64,000 nt of DNA. Source: Desmodesmus armatus. Its lineage: Eukaryota; Chlorophyta; Chlorophyceae; Sphaeropleales; Scenedesmaceae. Where the stretch lies: assembly GCA_007449985.2 (NCBI GenBank), contig VIIQ02000242.1:1-64000 (forward strand), given 5' to 3'. The position numbers and the translations under genes were made by a program. This document shows, in pieces, positions 23,501 to 34,400 of the stretch. How positions within the stretch are numbered: the first letter of the stretch is position 1; every line of letters begins with the position of its first letter. The notes beneath the pieces are model-generated. The model searched no databases and was not told where the DNA came from. It saw only the letters and a list, made by a program, of their open reading frames with translations.

Positions 23501-23534
23501 AGCGCTCAGGCCAGACCAGATTCCAACGGCGTGA
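17514..23534 (+). CDS. nitrile hydratase, fused beta-alpha subunits (cobalt type)
   Basis: Hydrates nitriles to amides. Exons: 17514-17686, 17919-17983, 18346-18375, 18615-18720, 18967-19029 (duplicate, optional), 19211-19291, 19575-19644, 20168-20246, 20626-20914, 21376-21480, 21864-21974, 22294-22646, 23062-23172 and 23402-23534; all phases agree once one base is restored in exon 20626-20914. About 589 residues with the optional exon, 568 without. The beta part shows GPHDLGG at the N-terminus, SMDYYTKW split over two exons, EGDLVRVK, and [14 protein letters not shown] then [10 protein letters not shown]. The alpha part shows [28 protein letters not shown] (metal-binding CTLCSC at 22582-22599), [20 protein letters not shown] and [11 protein letters not shown]. 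Thr in CTLCSC is typical of the cobalt enzymes. A linker with 23 His in 44 residues joins the parts. The first ATG is 17514; 17553 is an alternative nearer the usual beta start. No targeting peptide is evident. Confidence 0.93.
18000..18066 (+). other. AT-rich intron island in nitrile hydratase
   Basis: About 60 bases of almost pure A and T (TAAAATAATAATATATAAT and onward) stand out from the GC-rich surroundings and lie just after a donor at 17984. A second AT-rich run lies at 18546-18600, just before the acceptor at 18614. Confidence 0.8.
18967..19029 (+). pseudogene. duplicated nitrile hydratase exon (5a), splice-competent
   Basis: This 63-base copy of exon 19211-19291 keeps a CCGCAG acceptor and a CC|GTGAGT donor, begins and ends in phase 2, and reads [20 protein letters not shown] without a stop. 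It matches only the first half of the real exon, and the rest is unrelated. Including or skipping it leaves the frame intact, so it may be an optional exon rather than dead sequence. Confidence 0.6.
20385..20510. repeat. dispersed ~125-bp repeat, copy 2
   Basis: This matches 5038-5160 in the same orientation: CATCATCATCATTACACG, CCGGCCAGGTTCATTG, GACCTTGGTGCAAGACAAGC and CACCAGGCGACCAG. It lies within the nitrile hydratase intron 20247-20625. Confidence 0.7.
20774..20905 (+). other. His-rich linker coding sequence (HEHD/HHHG repeats)
   Basis: In the frame that starts at 20774 the DNA codes 23 His among 44 residues, mixed with Asp, Glu and Gly, and ends at AAG|GCAAGT, a consensus GC-AG donor, in the phase required by the next exon. 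In the frame continuous with the beta domain it codes Met/Thr repeats instead. The His frame is preferred because His-rich linkers are known in eukaryotic nitrile hydratase fusions and because of the better donor. Confidence 0.75.
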
Positions 23535-23595
23535 CTGATTGTTGGTGGCATTGCCAGGCACTTGCCTGGTGTTGAGGCAATGGGGATTGCAACGG

Positions 23596-23600
23596 TGTAA
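23596..23600 (+). terminator. TGTAA polyadenylation motif of nitrile hydratase
   Basis: TGTAA lies 62 bases after the stop codon. In volvocalean algae this pentamer acts as the usual polyadenylation signal. Confidence 0.5.
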
Positions 23601-24074
23601 TTGGGACCAGTCCAGGCCAGCTGCAGGCTGAGCCTTGTGCTTTGGTCGTCACTAAACAGTGCATTGTGCAATGCACATTCGATCATGTCCAATGTTTCGG
23701 CAAGGTGGGTGGTGGCAGTGACTGTGCATAAGTCAAGAGAGTAGCGTGATGTGGGCTCTGAAGTGAGCTACGGTACATGCCTGCAGAGCCAGGCGACTTA
23801 CTGGACCTGGGTTTGATCGTTTGAATGCCCCTGAACAGCCCGGCTGAGCCGTCCCATCAGCCTGGCTGAGCCATATGCACATCGTACCCATCACTCGGCA
23901 TTCCACATATCTTCCTACATGCTGTGGTCTGCATCGCCGTGGGAGCCAGCAACGTTCATGCTGCTGTCTTGACTCTTTGCTGCCCTGGCTGATTTGTGAG
24001 TTTGGTTGATAGCAGTGCTTCAATTAGTTGTGACAACATAGCAACGCCTTCTGATCACAACACTTGCTCTTCGA

Positions 24075-24229
24075 CTGCAGTGGTGCCCCAGCACAACAGC
24101 GCAGCAGTTGCTTCAGCAGGAACTCAGTGCCCTGTTTGGCACCCTGAACAAGGCCCAGAAGAGCCGGACGGCAGCACAGCGGGCAGGAACAGCAACTCAA
24201 CAAGCAATAGCAGCAACTGGTGTGCTTTG
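24075..24229 (+). CDS. coding-like short stretch upstream of enkurin (uncertain)
   Basis: After a CGACTGCAG acceptor-like site, one frame reads QLLQQELSALFGTLNKAQKS and on to a TGA at 24227-24229, just before the enkurin ATG. The composition is protein-like and amphipathic. It could be an upstream open frame, the last exon of an unseen small gene, or part of the enkurin leader. I cannot connect it to another exon. Confidence 0.25.
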
Positions 24230-24231
24230 AC

Positions 24232-26730
24232 ATGACGAGCAAAGCTCGCAAGAAGCAAGAGGAGTGCATCTACAACTGGGCAGGGCTTGCACCTGCTGCA
24301 CCAGCAGATGCTGCCCCTGCAGCTCCACGAGTCAAAACATACCATGTCTCAGCACCCCCAGCAGCAGCGCCAAGGCGCATGCATGAGGACAGCTCTCAGG
24401 TGAGAACACTCTCCGCCATCCTGCTGTTCCAGGACCCCACTCACACATCAACCACTGTGCACCTTGCTGATCCCCCATGCAGCATCAAAGGTGTCAGATT
24501 CAACCTTGTCTGTTGCAAAAGGCACTCCAACATTCACTGCACTGGCTACTGCGGCTGCCTGACCTAACTGCAGGTCGAGAGCATCCTCAAGCCTGTGCGT
24601 GGTATCAGGGATGCTCAGCGCCGTGCTGGCATCACCCCCACCAACCACTCCCGCCACAACATCCAAGCTGTAAAGGAGCAGAGCAGGATCAACGCACTAC
24701 AGAAGGCTCAGGAGGTCGATGAACGCATCATGGCAGCAACCAGCGGCACACGCAGCAAAGGCATGGCGGCCGGCCGGCCAGCAGGTGGGCTGTGCTGTGG
24801 GGTGGCTTACAGGACGACTCTGCAGCAGCAGTATGTGCAGTGCCCTCTCTTTATCAGTGCAGTTGCTTCCAGCGCAAGCAGCAGTCGTCAAGCGCACTCG
24901 GCTGGGCCCACAGCCTGCTCCTGCCAGCAAACTGATGTGATGTGTGGGGTTAACGGATCTCATACAGCGGAAAGTAGTCACAGCAGGTTGCCTTTGCTAC
25001 TTGGGCCATTTGCCGTGTGCACATGCACGCAGGAAATGCAGCAGGCAGGCAGCACCCAGCAGGGGGCTCTTTGCGTTATCATGTGTCAGTCCCATCAGCC
25101 AATGACTAGTGACAAACACCGCTGAGCTCACCTTGAGTCTATCTTTCCAGTGACCCTACCTGCAGTGACCCTACCTGCCCAATGTGTACACATCCTTGCT
25201 TGCAGGCACTGCCGCAGGCAGGCAGCAGCCCAGCAGGAGCTCTTCCCTGGGCTCCGGTGGCGACCTCAGCGCCGCACGTGACTTTGTGGAGGAGAACAAG
25301 CTGGCGGCAGTGGCAGCAGCGGCACGCAGGACGGTCAAGGCAGAGGCCAGGGCAGGCGGGGGCCCTGGGGAGTACCTGCACAAGGCAGACTTTGGCCAGG
25401 TGGGGGATGAGCAGCACAGGATATGGATTGTGGGGTGTGTGCAGGAGGCATGTTGCATGGAGACATGCTTGGCGGTGGGTTGGCTGCAGGATACCAGATA
25501 CGTGTGCAGTGTTTGCACTTTCTACTTTGCAAGTACTACTCTGCAGCAGTACGCGATGCGCATGTAAGTAGTACGCTGTACACTGCAAGGCAGAGAGCAT
25601 TTCAGACTCGCTGGCGTGCTGCTGCGCGCAGGTCCCCACGTACCTCCTGGAGCGCAAGCTGCAGATGGCGGCGGAGTATGAGGCACGCATTGCAGCCAAG
25701 GCAGCAGCAGCAATACCCCAAGGTACGGCCGGCCGCTAGTGCGGGCAGCAGCCCTAGTCTTCAACATACAAACACGCCCTGCTTGCTGAGCGACTGCAGT
25801 GACAACACACATTGGGCGCAATGCTTGACAAGTGTGTGGTTGCTACAATGCTGAACACGGGAGAGGGGATGAACTGGGTGTTGCCAAAGTCCCTGTCAAG
25901 TGAAGACCTGCAAAGGTTTGGTGCACTTGTGCTGTGGTACACTGTAGGGCTGCGCCAGACGCCATGGTCTGAGCGGTAAGAAAGACGAGGGTTGGAGGGG
26001 GCCACACGACGGAGTGTAACACATGCTTTGCTGAGCTTGCCATCATGTGTGCATTGTGCTGTGCTATGCTGTCCTGTGGTGCAGGGCTGCGCCAGATGCC
26101 AGAGTCTGAGCGGCTAGAGACACTCGCGCTGCTGCAGCAGAACCGGCAGGAGGTGGAGGCAAAGCTGCAGGCGCTGCCCCTGCGTATCGAGACACACAGC
26201 TTGGTGAGCGGGGTCAGTGGGACACAGTCATCAAACAGTACACCACGCCTACCTCTAACTCAGGCCTGGTATACGCTGTGCATGATCATCAAGGCACGCA
26301 GACATGGTGGGGCAGGGCTCGCACGAAAGGCACGGAGAGCCAGCCAGCAGCACACTCCAGGCATGTCTATGGCTTAGCACCTAGTCCGACGTGATTGGGG
26401 GAGTATGCTGACTGCAACTTTCCGCATGCCCTCACAAGATCCTTGTGTGTGTGTGTGTGTGGGGGGGGGGGACGCACTGGACTGAGCTCAGAGAGGTTTG
26501 AATTATGGGGCGCACCTGAGGGACCAACTTTTGCTGAGTAAGCGGGGGGGGGGGGGGTAGCGAAACCCTAAACCCTATTACCTGAGTAAACACTGGCCCC
26601 TGCCCCCTCCCCCCATGCTGTTGTGTTGCAGAAACGCCACCAGGAGGAGCTTGAGAGGCGGCTGGCGGAGATCGAGGAGGCGCGCAGGATATTCAGCAGA
26701 CCCAACGTGCTGGTGCAGGCAAAGACCTGA
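24232..26730 (+). CDS. ENKUR: enkurin (flagellar microtubule inner protein, FAP106 type)
   Basis: Six phase-consistent exons (24232-24399, 24574-24784, 25206-25399, 25632-25722, 26085-26203, 26632-26730) code 293 residues. The N-terminus carries EECIYNW, matching the SECIYNL signature of animal enkurin. The C-terminal enkurin domain reads HKADFGQVPTYLLERK, then IPQGLRQMPESERLETLALL, QNRQEVEAKLQALPL and LERRLAEIEEARRIFSRPNV. Enkurin lies in the lumen of axonemal doublet microtubules and in animal sperm binds TRPC channels and calmodulin. Its presence argues that the organism builds, or descends from cells that build, motile flagella. The start is the first ATG of this frame; the middle is Ala/Pro-rich linker. 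Confidence 0.92.
25945..25982 (+). pseudogene. decayed copy of an enkurin exon start
   Basis: GGCTGCGCCAGACGCCATGGTCTGAGCGG repeats the first ~30 bases of exon 26085-26203 (GLRQMPESER) about 135 bases upstream, with similar preceding intron sequence but an altered acceptor (TGTAGG). Confidence 0.65.
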
Positions 26731-28260
26731 GCCAGATTTTTGCTGCTGAGCTGGTGTGCAGTCGGTCAGTCAGCGCCACAGCAGTCACCTTTGGCAGCAG
26801 ATGTGATGACTTGTGCATGGCATGACCTGAGTCAGATTGCTGCAGCGCAGCACACCAGTGCAGTTGGTATGCTGCAGCAGGTTTTGAAGGACGCTCTGAT
26901 TCAGGCCAAAACCTGAGTTCGGCAGGCCGACGGCCATCCTTTTTCCTACCCTGAGAGGGGAGTCCCAGGTGTGGCCATGTCAACTTGGAACAGCTCTGAT
27001 AAGCCTAGAGGGCCTGATGTAGGAGGTCTTGCCTCAGCTCCAGTGCAGGCCACTTAGGGGCGGCACAGGCATACGGTCTTTTGTTTTGGTGTGCAACATG
27101 TGTGTTTGTCATCTGTCTCGCTGTGGGTGCTGTTGGCTGGTGTGACTTGGCTTGGCTGCGTCTGTGCAGTGTTGGGCCTTGTTGTTGGCAGGGCATGTTG
27201 TCTTCGGTGAGTCGGCTGAAGCAGTGCAGTATGGCCCAAGCAGGCGGCTAGCCTGGCAAGCACGAGCCTTGAATTCACGCGCTTTCAAACGCAAGGGCAC
27301 GTGTGGTGTAATTGCTGCATCGTTGGTGTACCAGGTGTCTTGCGGGAACGATGGAACATGGTGGACATGTTTGACCCTCATTGTAAGAGATGTTTGCCGC
27401 TCGCCATCTAGAAACATGCTGCAGCACTGTGACAAATTGTGCCATGCCTTTTTGTGCCATGGTTTGACATGATTGTGGGGTGTCCCAGCTACCTTGAGCC
27501 CTCCAGAATTTCACAGCATATTGTTTACATTGCAGCGTAACACACCTTCAATCAGCTGATGACACACACATACACATTCCAACAAAGTTGGAGTAGTTCA
27601 ACAGCGGCTCACAAACCCCAATTGGTGCTGCTGCCATAAATGCAGCGCATTCAGCAGGCTATTTAGCGTCTTGTGGACGTCAGCAATTGCCCACGATGCT
27701 TATTCCGTGCCACCCGTGCAGTTTTCCCAATGGCCATACCGTACCGTAGCAGCCACCTGCCCTGGTGAATTTCAGGCAAGCCGCTGTCAACAGCCACAGG
27801 TCACGCTGCGCATGACGCCACCCACAACTTGTGAAGTGGCCCGGTAGTACTGCTGTGTCAGTACGGATGTCATTTTCGACCTGTCAGGTGCTGGGCGCTG
27901 CACCATGGTGGCCGGTCAAGGGCACACCACAGCCTGTGCACCGTGCACACAACCGGTGCCGGGCACACAAACCATAGGGGCGCAGACAAGCACGACCCTG
28001 AAAGTCACACCATGCCAAGCTGCCAAGGATCAACCAATAAATACATATAGATAGGGATGCAACTAGCTGCACTGCATGTTGGAGCACCGGCCATACGGCA
28101 GAGTCCGTGGACCGGGCATGCATAGTGCCAAACACTCCGGAAAGCTTTCACTAGAGTCACTCCAGCCAGCTTTCCAAGGCCCACAGAGGCATCCATGCCT
28201 GTGGGCTTGGCACACAAGCAGGCAAGCACCAGAGTTTCCTTCTCAGGGAAAAACTCCCAT
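26731..28260. other. intergenic between converging enkurin and SDR genes
   Basis: No gene is supported. A TGTAA at about 27307 may end the enkurin transcript. Open frames here are short and Cys/Trp/His-rich, as expected for non-coding GC-rich DNA. Confidence 0.5.
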
Positions 28261-31200
28261 CTACCAGGGGATGACCTTGCCAGCAAAGTCATACCACTGT
28301 CCGTTGAGTGGGCCTGCGTTACCCTCCAGTACAGAGATCAGGCCAGACACTGACTCACTGGCATCAATCAGACCCTGGCCACCAGTCATGCGTGTGCGCA
28401 CATAACCTGCAGGCACAGTGTAGAACCACACAGCACAACTTGCAATGAGCATAGGGGCGCTGGGGGCAGCTGGGGACATTCACCGGGCACACATACTATG
28501 CGACAACATATACACTGCACAGTCGGCGCGCCGCGAGGGAGAGATGCGAGCGGAGCTGCGCATGTTGGACAAAGGAACAGCATGTGCCAACACAGGGGGG
28601 AAACACAGAGCGGCATGCCAGTTTGCAGGATGGCAGGCCTTCCTTGCACTGCTGCCAGTCTCGGCTGTCACTGTTTCAAACTGCAGCGAGCTTCATCCCC
28701 TCGACAATTGCCACATGCACAACTTGCTGTGAAGCAAGATGTGCATAGAAATGGGCACAGCTGGGGAAGGGCTCACCTGGGTGCAGCAGCACACAGGAGA
28801 TGCCGTCGCTGGCCAGGTCGATGGACATCGACTTGTTGATGATGTTGAGGGCGGACTTGGACGCCCTGTAGGCATAGCCTCCCCCTGACTTGTTGTCGTC
28901 AACCGAACCCACCTGCATGAGCAAGGCAACACGGCAGGAAAGCATCGAGAGGATGCAATTTTGGCAACATGGGCTGAGTGCATAGAGCGCACGCTGCAGG
29001 AAGGTTGAGATGAACAAAGTGCTGGTGTTCAAGATGCATGCTGACAGGTCGGTGCAGTGGCAAGGTATTATGGAATGCTGCGCATCACTGCACCCGTGTG
29101 GGCATGGGCTGTCGGGTGATGGTGTGTGATTCTGGCACAGTCTCAATCACCAGGTGCAGGGCAAACGGTTTGGTTACAGGAATGATAGTTGTTGAAGCGA
29201 GCAGCTTCAACCACCTTGAAGACACATTGGCTACCAGGGACTTCCCGCCGATCCGCCAAACAGCCCGCCCTCTTTATTTTTCAAGGTTCTCGATGAATGA
29301 CAAAAGGACCACTATGCTTGCGCAAGCAATGCAGAACAAACCCGCAGCTTCACCCACCTTGGAGGAAACATTGGCCACCAGGGACTTGCCGCCAAATCCT
29401 CCAATCAGCCCTGCCTCCATCAGCTGCTGCACCACCAGCAGCGGCCCCACACAGTTCACGCTGTACACTGCCAGCATGTCGTCTGCTGTGACGTTGTGGA
29501 TGTCCTTCTTTGCGCCGTACACACCTGAATGACACGACAGGAGAAACAGCACTTTGAGAGCTTCAGTGCTGTGAGGCATGCGGGTGATTGTAGGTCACTA
29601 CAAAGGGCCGGGAGCACATTTCTTTGAAGGCGGTTGCATATGGGGTGCGACTGCAGCAAAGCACCAAGTTTCAGGGAACCACAACCGCTGCTGAACCAAC
29701 CAAGAGCATGGCAGGCAAATCTCCTGCTAAGGTATGTTGGGTTGGGTTGGGGGCTGGTGTGTGAGAGTTGGGGTGGGGGAGGGGGGTGCAGTGAGGTGCG
29801 GTGAAAGCGTAACTGTTGATTGTAGGGGTCAAGGGGGGTGGTTAGCTTTCTTCTCTTCCTGTGTGAGGTTTCATGACCAAGTCAAGTGCCTCAAGCGCAC
29901 ATGCCTCAGCACAGGGCACTTGGGGTGGGGTAGGTGGGCTGGGGGTCGAGGTTTTGTAAGGGCGGTGAGGGTGAGGAGGGGTGAGCGAGGGGGGGCTGCG
30001 TTGTTGATGTCCACGTCAAGGTGTCTCAGCCCAGGGCACTTGGTGTGGGGTGGGTGGGCTGGGGATTGGGGTATTGTAAAGAGGGGGGGGGGGGTGAGGG
30101 GGGGGGGGGCACATGCGTTGTTGATGATTACACCAAGATTTCTCAGCCAGGGCACTTGTCCCACATGCTCTTGCCAACTGCACCACTGTCAGTCTGCTGC
30201 CATTGTAACAAAGGCGTAGTAGCGGATGCACAACATACCGCGCTGTGAGGGCTATGGGTCCTTACAGGTGGGGTGGGTGGGCTGGGGGTTGGGCATTATC
30301 ATAAAGTTTTGGGGGTGGGGGGAAAGGGGGGGGGGGGGGTGTTGCGGTGGGGTGAAGTGAGAGCCCAGCTGCGTTTTTGATGACCACGTCGAGGTGACTC
30401 TCCCCAGGGCACTTGGGGTGGGGTCGGCGGACTGGGGGTTGGGGTATTGTAAGAGGGGGGGAGGGAGTGAGGGGGGTGGGGGGGGGGGCACCTGCGATAT
30501 TGATGTCCACGTCAGGGTGCCTCAGCGCAGGGCACTTGGGGTGGGGTGGGTGGGCTGGGGATTGGGGTTCTGTAAGAGGAAGGGGAGATTGAGGGTGGGG
30601 GTGGGGGCGGGGGCGGGGCACCTGCGTTGTTGATGATTAGATGATTATCACACTGACTACACTGATCAGACTTTGATCAGGCCCTCAACAAATCTTATCA
30701 CACTTACATCAAGGTGCCTCAGCCCAGAACACTTGTCCTGTGTGCTCTTTCCAACTGCGCTAGCGCTACGGTCAGTCCACTACTAGCTCTGTAACAAAGA
30801 CGTAGCTGTGGATGCACGACAGACCTGCTGTGGGAACTGTTGGTCGTAACAGCTAGCAGGTGGGATGGATGGGCTGTGGGTTGGGTGTTGTCACAATGTT
30901 CGGGGGTGGGGGCGTGTGGGGGAGGGGGTGGGGGTGGGGGGTGAGGTGACAGCGCACCTGCGTTGTTGATAACCACGTCCACATGCCTCAGCCCAGGGCA
31001 CTTGTCGCGCATGCTGCTGGCCCACGCTGTGATGCTGCTGGGGTTTGACACATCCACCGTTGTGATGTGCAGCTTGCGGCTGCCTTGGGAGCTGGCTGGG
31101 TGCTGCTGCTGCAACTCCTGAAGTTCTGCTGCCATTCCTGGACTGCGTACTGCTGCCACCACTGTGTTGTCCTTTGCAAGGAGCTGCTTGACAAACTCCA

Positions 31201-31489
31201 ACCCAATACCCTGCGCCCAGGAGCAGTTGCAGGGGACGGGAAAACGCGAGTGATACAGAAAGTTCTTGGTCTCAGTGAGTGTAGATATAGCTGACTTGAT
31301 GTTAGATTCAATCATTGCGGGGCCACCTTGCACCTGACTCGCTCCAGTAACCAGTACTGTCTTGTTGCTGAGTGTAGCCTGTGCTGCCATGGCTCGCCTT
31401 GCCGCTGGCCTCTGAATGGATCGCGTGAATGTGAGTAGCTGCGACCTTGACAGCCTAGCGGACGACAGCGAGGAGTGAGCTTGTTGCAT
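28261..31489 (-). CDS. short-chain dehydrogenase/reductase (C-factor-like), probably organellar
   Basis: Five phase-consistent exons (31334-31489, 30958-31210, 29358-29524, 28777-28912, 28261-28406) code 285 residues. The Rossmann fold begins KTVLVTGASQGIGLEFVKQL, with TGASQ and GIG split by intron 1. NNAGVYGAKKD spans intron 2, NVSSKVGSVDD carries the likely catalytic Ser region, and YAYRASKSALN supplies the Tyr-x3-Lys pair. The end resembles LLHPGYVRTRMTGG of C-factor-like reductases. The first ~34 residues (MQQAHSSLSSARLSRSQLL and on) are rich in Ser, Arg and Gln with no acidic residue, like a chloroplast or mitochondrial transit peptide; an internal Met follows at residue 34. The family uses NAD(P)(H) on alcohols or ketones; the substrate is unknown. 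Intron 2 carries a minisatellite derived from exon 2. Confidence 0.9.
29215..29262 (-). pseudogene. decayed copy of the SDR GGKSLVANVSSK exon end
   Basis: The minus strand repeats GGGAAGTCCCTGGTAGCCAA and the following codons with an AAG|GTGGTT donor, downstream of the real exon end at 29358. It is out of use because no acceptor precedes it. Confidence 0.6.
29870..30740 (-). repeat. minisatellite of ~115-120-bp units derived from SDR exon 2
   Basis: Within SDR intron 2, at least six segments repeat the end of exon 2 (coding CPGLRHVDVVINNAG) and its donor: about 29870-29930, 29996-30043, 30110-30160, 30367-30420, 30490-30540, 30618-30640 and 30705-30740. Each is followed by a G-rich spacer containing GGTGGGCTGGGGATTGGGGT or a close variant. 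The copies show graded decay: some still read CPGLRHLDVDINNA, others are unreadable. Confidence 0.85.
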
Positions 31490-34400
31490 CAGATCTGACG
31501 GTGATCCAACTGTCGACGGGACTTATGCAAAAGACGAAGCAAAGGGGACTCCCTAGGTTTTCAAAGTCCGTGTGGAAATTGAGAGATGCCAATGTGCGTG
31601 CTGCTGAATGCCGCAATGCTGACAGAATGCCCATCCAGTGTTTGACTGCTGAACAGCTGCAAGCAACAGTGACGCTGCTTGAGCAACCCAGCCCACTGTT
31701 CCTTTGGATGCTTCCGTGCTGCGAGGTCAATCAATCTTACTGACAGGCGACGAGTTACAAGCAGACCATGAGCAACTTATGTCATCAAGCAATGCTTGGC
31801 CCACCACACTTCACCACGCATGTACACTGGTGTGCAGCACATAGCGTCAGGCATCATGCCTTCTGGGTAAAACAGAAAAGAATGCACCAGGAAAACCAAA
31901 ACAGGCAAGCGCCTGTGCAAGGGGCTCAAGTGGGTGCTGCTCCTGTGACTGCCACCACAAGCGAGCATTCCACCTGTACAGGAGGCCCCGGAACAGTACA
32001 AAACAACTGGTGACGCAAGAGAAAACACATGGGCGCATGCTTGCTGCTACTTGTAGCAAGCAGCTTTGCTGCACAGACACATGAAACGCACTGCAACATT
32101 TTGACAATCAACTGCCACAATGAGAAGCCACGCCACGTAACCACAGGCCACAAAACTGGTTGAGCATGCCATGCAGCATATAGGCAACAAGCCACATGTG
32201 ATCAACACATGAACACGTCTTGAAGACCCAACGCCCCGTACCAACCAATCCTTCAAGCTGCCAGCAGCTAGCCAGCAGCAACTGGAGCAATGCTGATCTG
32301 ACGCAGCAAACCGTGTCAAGTTGTCAAGCTGTACTGCCACAACATGCAGCATGGAGGCTAACTGCCAAAACACCTCCAGCAACATTTGGCCTGTGAGCAC
32401 GCAGTGGACAAATTGCGAGGCCTTCCGACCACAACCAAGGCGACCCTTTCACCACAACAAAGGACGCACAGACAGAAAAAATGGATAGAGGACATGTGCA
32501 AGCCCCTCTTGAGCTGCTGCTCTGAAGCAGACAAGCCAGGTGAAACAGCACATCCCAACCTGTCTGCCACTTGAGTCAAACTGGCTGCCAGAAAACCGCA
32601 TCCTGACTGATTCCAGCTTTGACCTCACAATCACACATGTAGCACCAGCAAATATGGCTGGGCATGCATGCAGCATGTGTTGCCACCAACCCCTTGCCTG
32701 TCCACTGCGCACTCGCAAGGCCTCACCAGCCTTAAACCACACCAATCGCTGTAATGCTGCTGGGGTTGCGCTCCAGACAAGGCCTAAATGAAATGCAGAG
32801 TGCAAACACATGCCCGTCGTCTTGAAACCAGACACACAATGCAGGACTGAGCCGCACCGCCGCCAGCCAATCGGTCAATCCACCCAGCCTCACCCACCAA
32901 CAAGCATCCTGCCTAGTACAGTACACTCAATGCCCAACTCGCCGGCCGCCCCTGCTTTGGCAAAGGCAACAGTGTGTGACCCACAGATAACCCTCAAGGC
33001 AGCTATGTGTGAATGCGAGGCTGGTTGCAAGGGCAACTCAGGGGCCAAGTTGCAAGGGCAACTCCAGGCCAAGTTGCAAGGGCAACTCAAAGGGTCAAGC
33101 CTCGCTGTCGTACACACACCATATATCCCTGCTGCCCCCCCCCCCCCCCCCCGTCAGTGACCCTCCTTCACCGGCCCCATAGCCCTGACCTCCACCCTGA
33201 CCCTTCGCCCTTCAATCGCCAAAGCAGCAATGGCTGAACGAGTGCTGTCTGTGTCCGCCACTGCTGTGTCCCCCCCCCCAAAGCCACCAGCCCTGCCACC
33301 ATGCACTTGCCTCTTGGCAGTGCTGCAGCTGATGCGTGCCTGTGCTGTAACTGGCACAAGCTCAAATCGCATCGCTGTGGGGGCAGCGCACGACGCACGT
33401 TCCCTTCTTGAAAGCAACGTACTACGATCTCAGCACAAACTGCAGCCCAGAGGCCATTATGAACCAACAATACTCCTATCCATGACTGCCCCGGCTGCAA
33501 GCTCTGAACACTGATCGGACCGGCACACCCACACAAAAGCGATACAGTGACAGAGAGGGATATCACTGCATCGCAGCAGCAGAAGATCCAAACCTCGCAA
33601 CACCAACACGCACGCACAAATGACCACGAGCAGACACAATCAGGGGGCCCATCAGCAAACCTGCGAAAACACACCAGCCGCCCTCGACACACGCGACACC
33701 GGTGCTCACGGACGGTTTCATATACGCAGCAGGCAAGGGGCCTAGCAACACACAATCAATCAGGTTGAGCAGCGCATGGCCCCTGCGTGACAGCACTCAG
33801 AAAAAGATATGTCCACAGAACCGCATGCCTTGTTGAGTATCGTACTAGTTGGGCGCTAAGAGACAGTGAGGCTAGGCATTGCATTTCTACAGTGCTAGCG
33901 CTACTGCACACCCTAGCGCTCAACCAGCATCACATGAGTGCTGCCTTGACAGGGCACCAGCTGACACAGCCACAGGCTAACAGGCTCCCTGCCCCCTGCA
34001 ACCCCAAACCCCATATACTCGCAATCACTAAACCCATCTTGCCCGCAGGCGCACCCCTCTCCCATATACTCGCAATGACTGGAATCCACTGTGCCAGCAG
34101 CGCGCACAGACATCCCCACTCCCATGCAATCGCGACCACACAGTGAAGCGCACTTTGAGGCTCACACAACAACACAAAGGCAACTGGCAAGTTGCAGTGG
34201 CGATGGCGGACCGCCATCTGCATAGTGCTGAAGGCTGCATCATGGGTGCTCTGAGCCAGGAAACAAGCAGCAGCGTCCAAAGTTACTGCAAGCCTGGGCA
34301 CATGCAGCATGGGAGCACGCCTCTGCAGTGCTTACAGGACAATCTCAGCGTGCAACATCTTGCTTGGTATGCAGCTGCACAGCACGCCTCAGCCGCCTGT

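Noticed and set aside
26563..26580. AAACCCTAAACCCTA, telomere-like
   Set aside because: Only two units, inside an enkurin intron; too short to be an interstitial telomere.
33168..33755. 195-residue minus-strand open frame
   Set aside because: Cys/Trp/Arg-rich, no recognisable domain, no splice or neighbour support.
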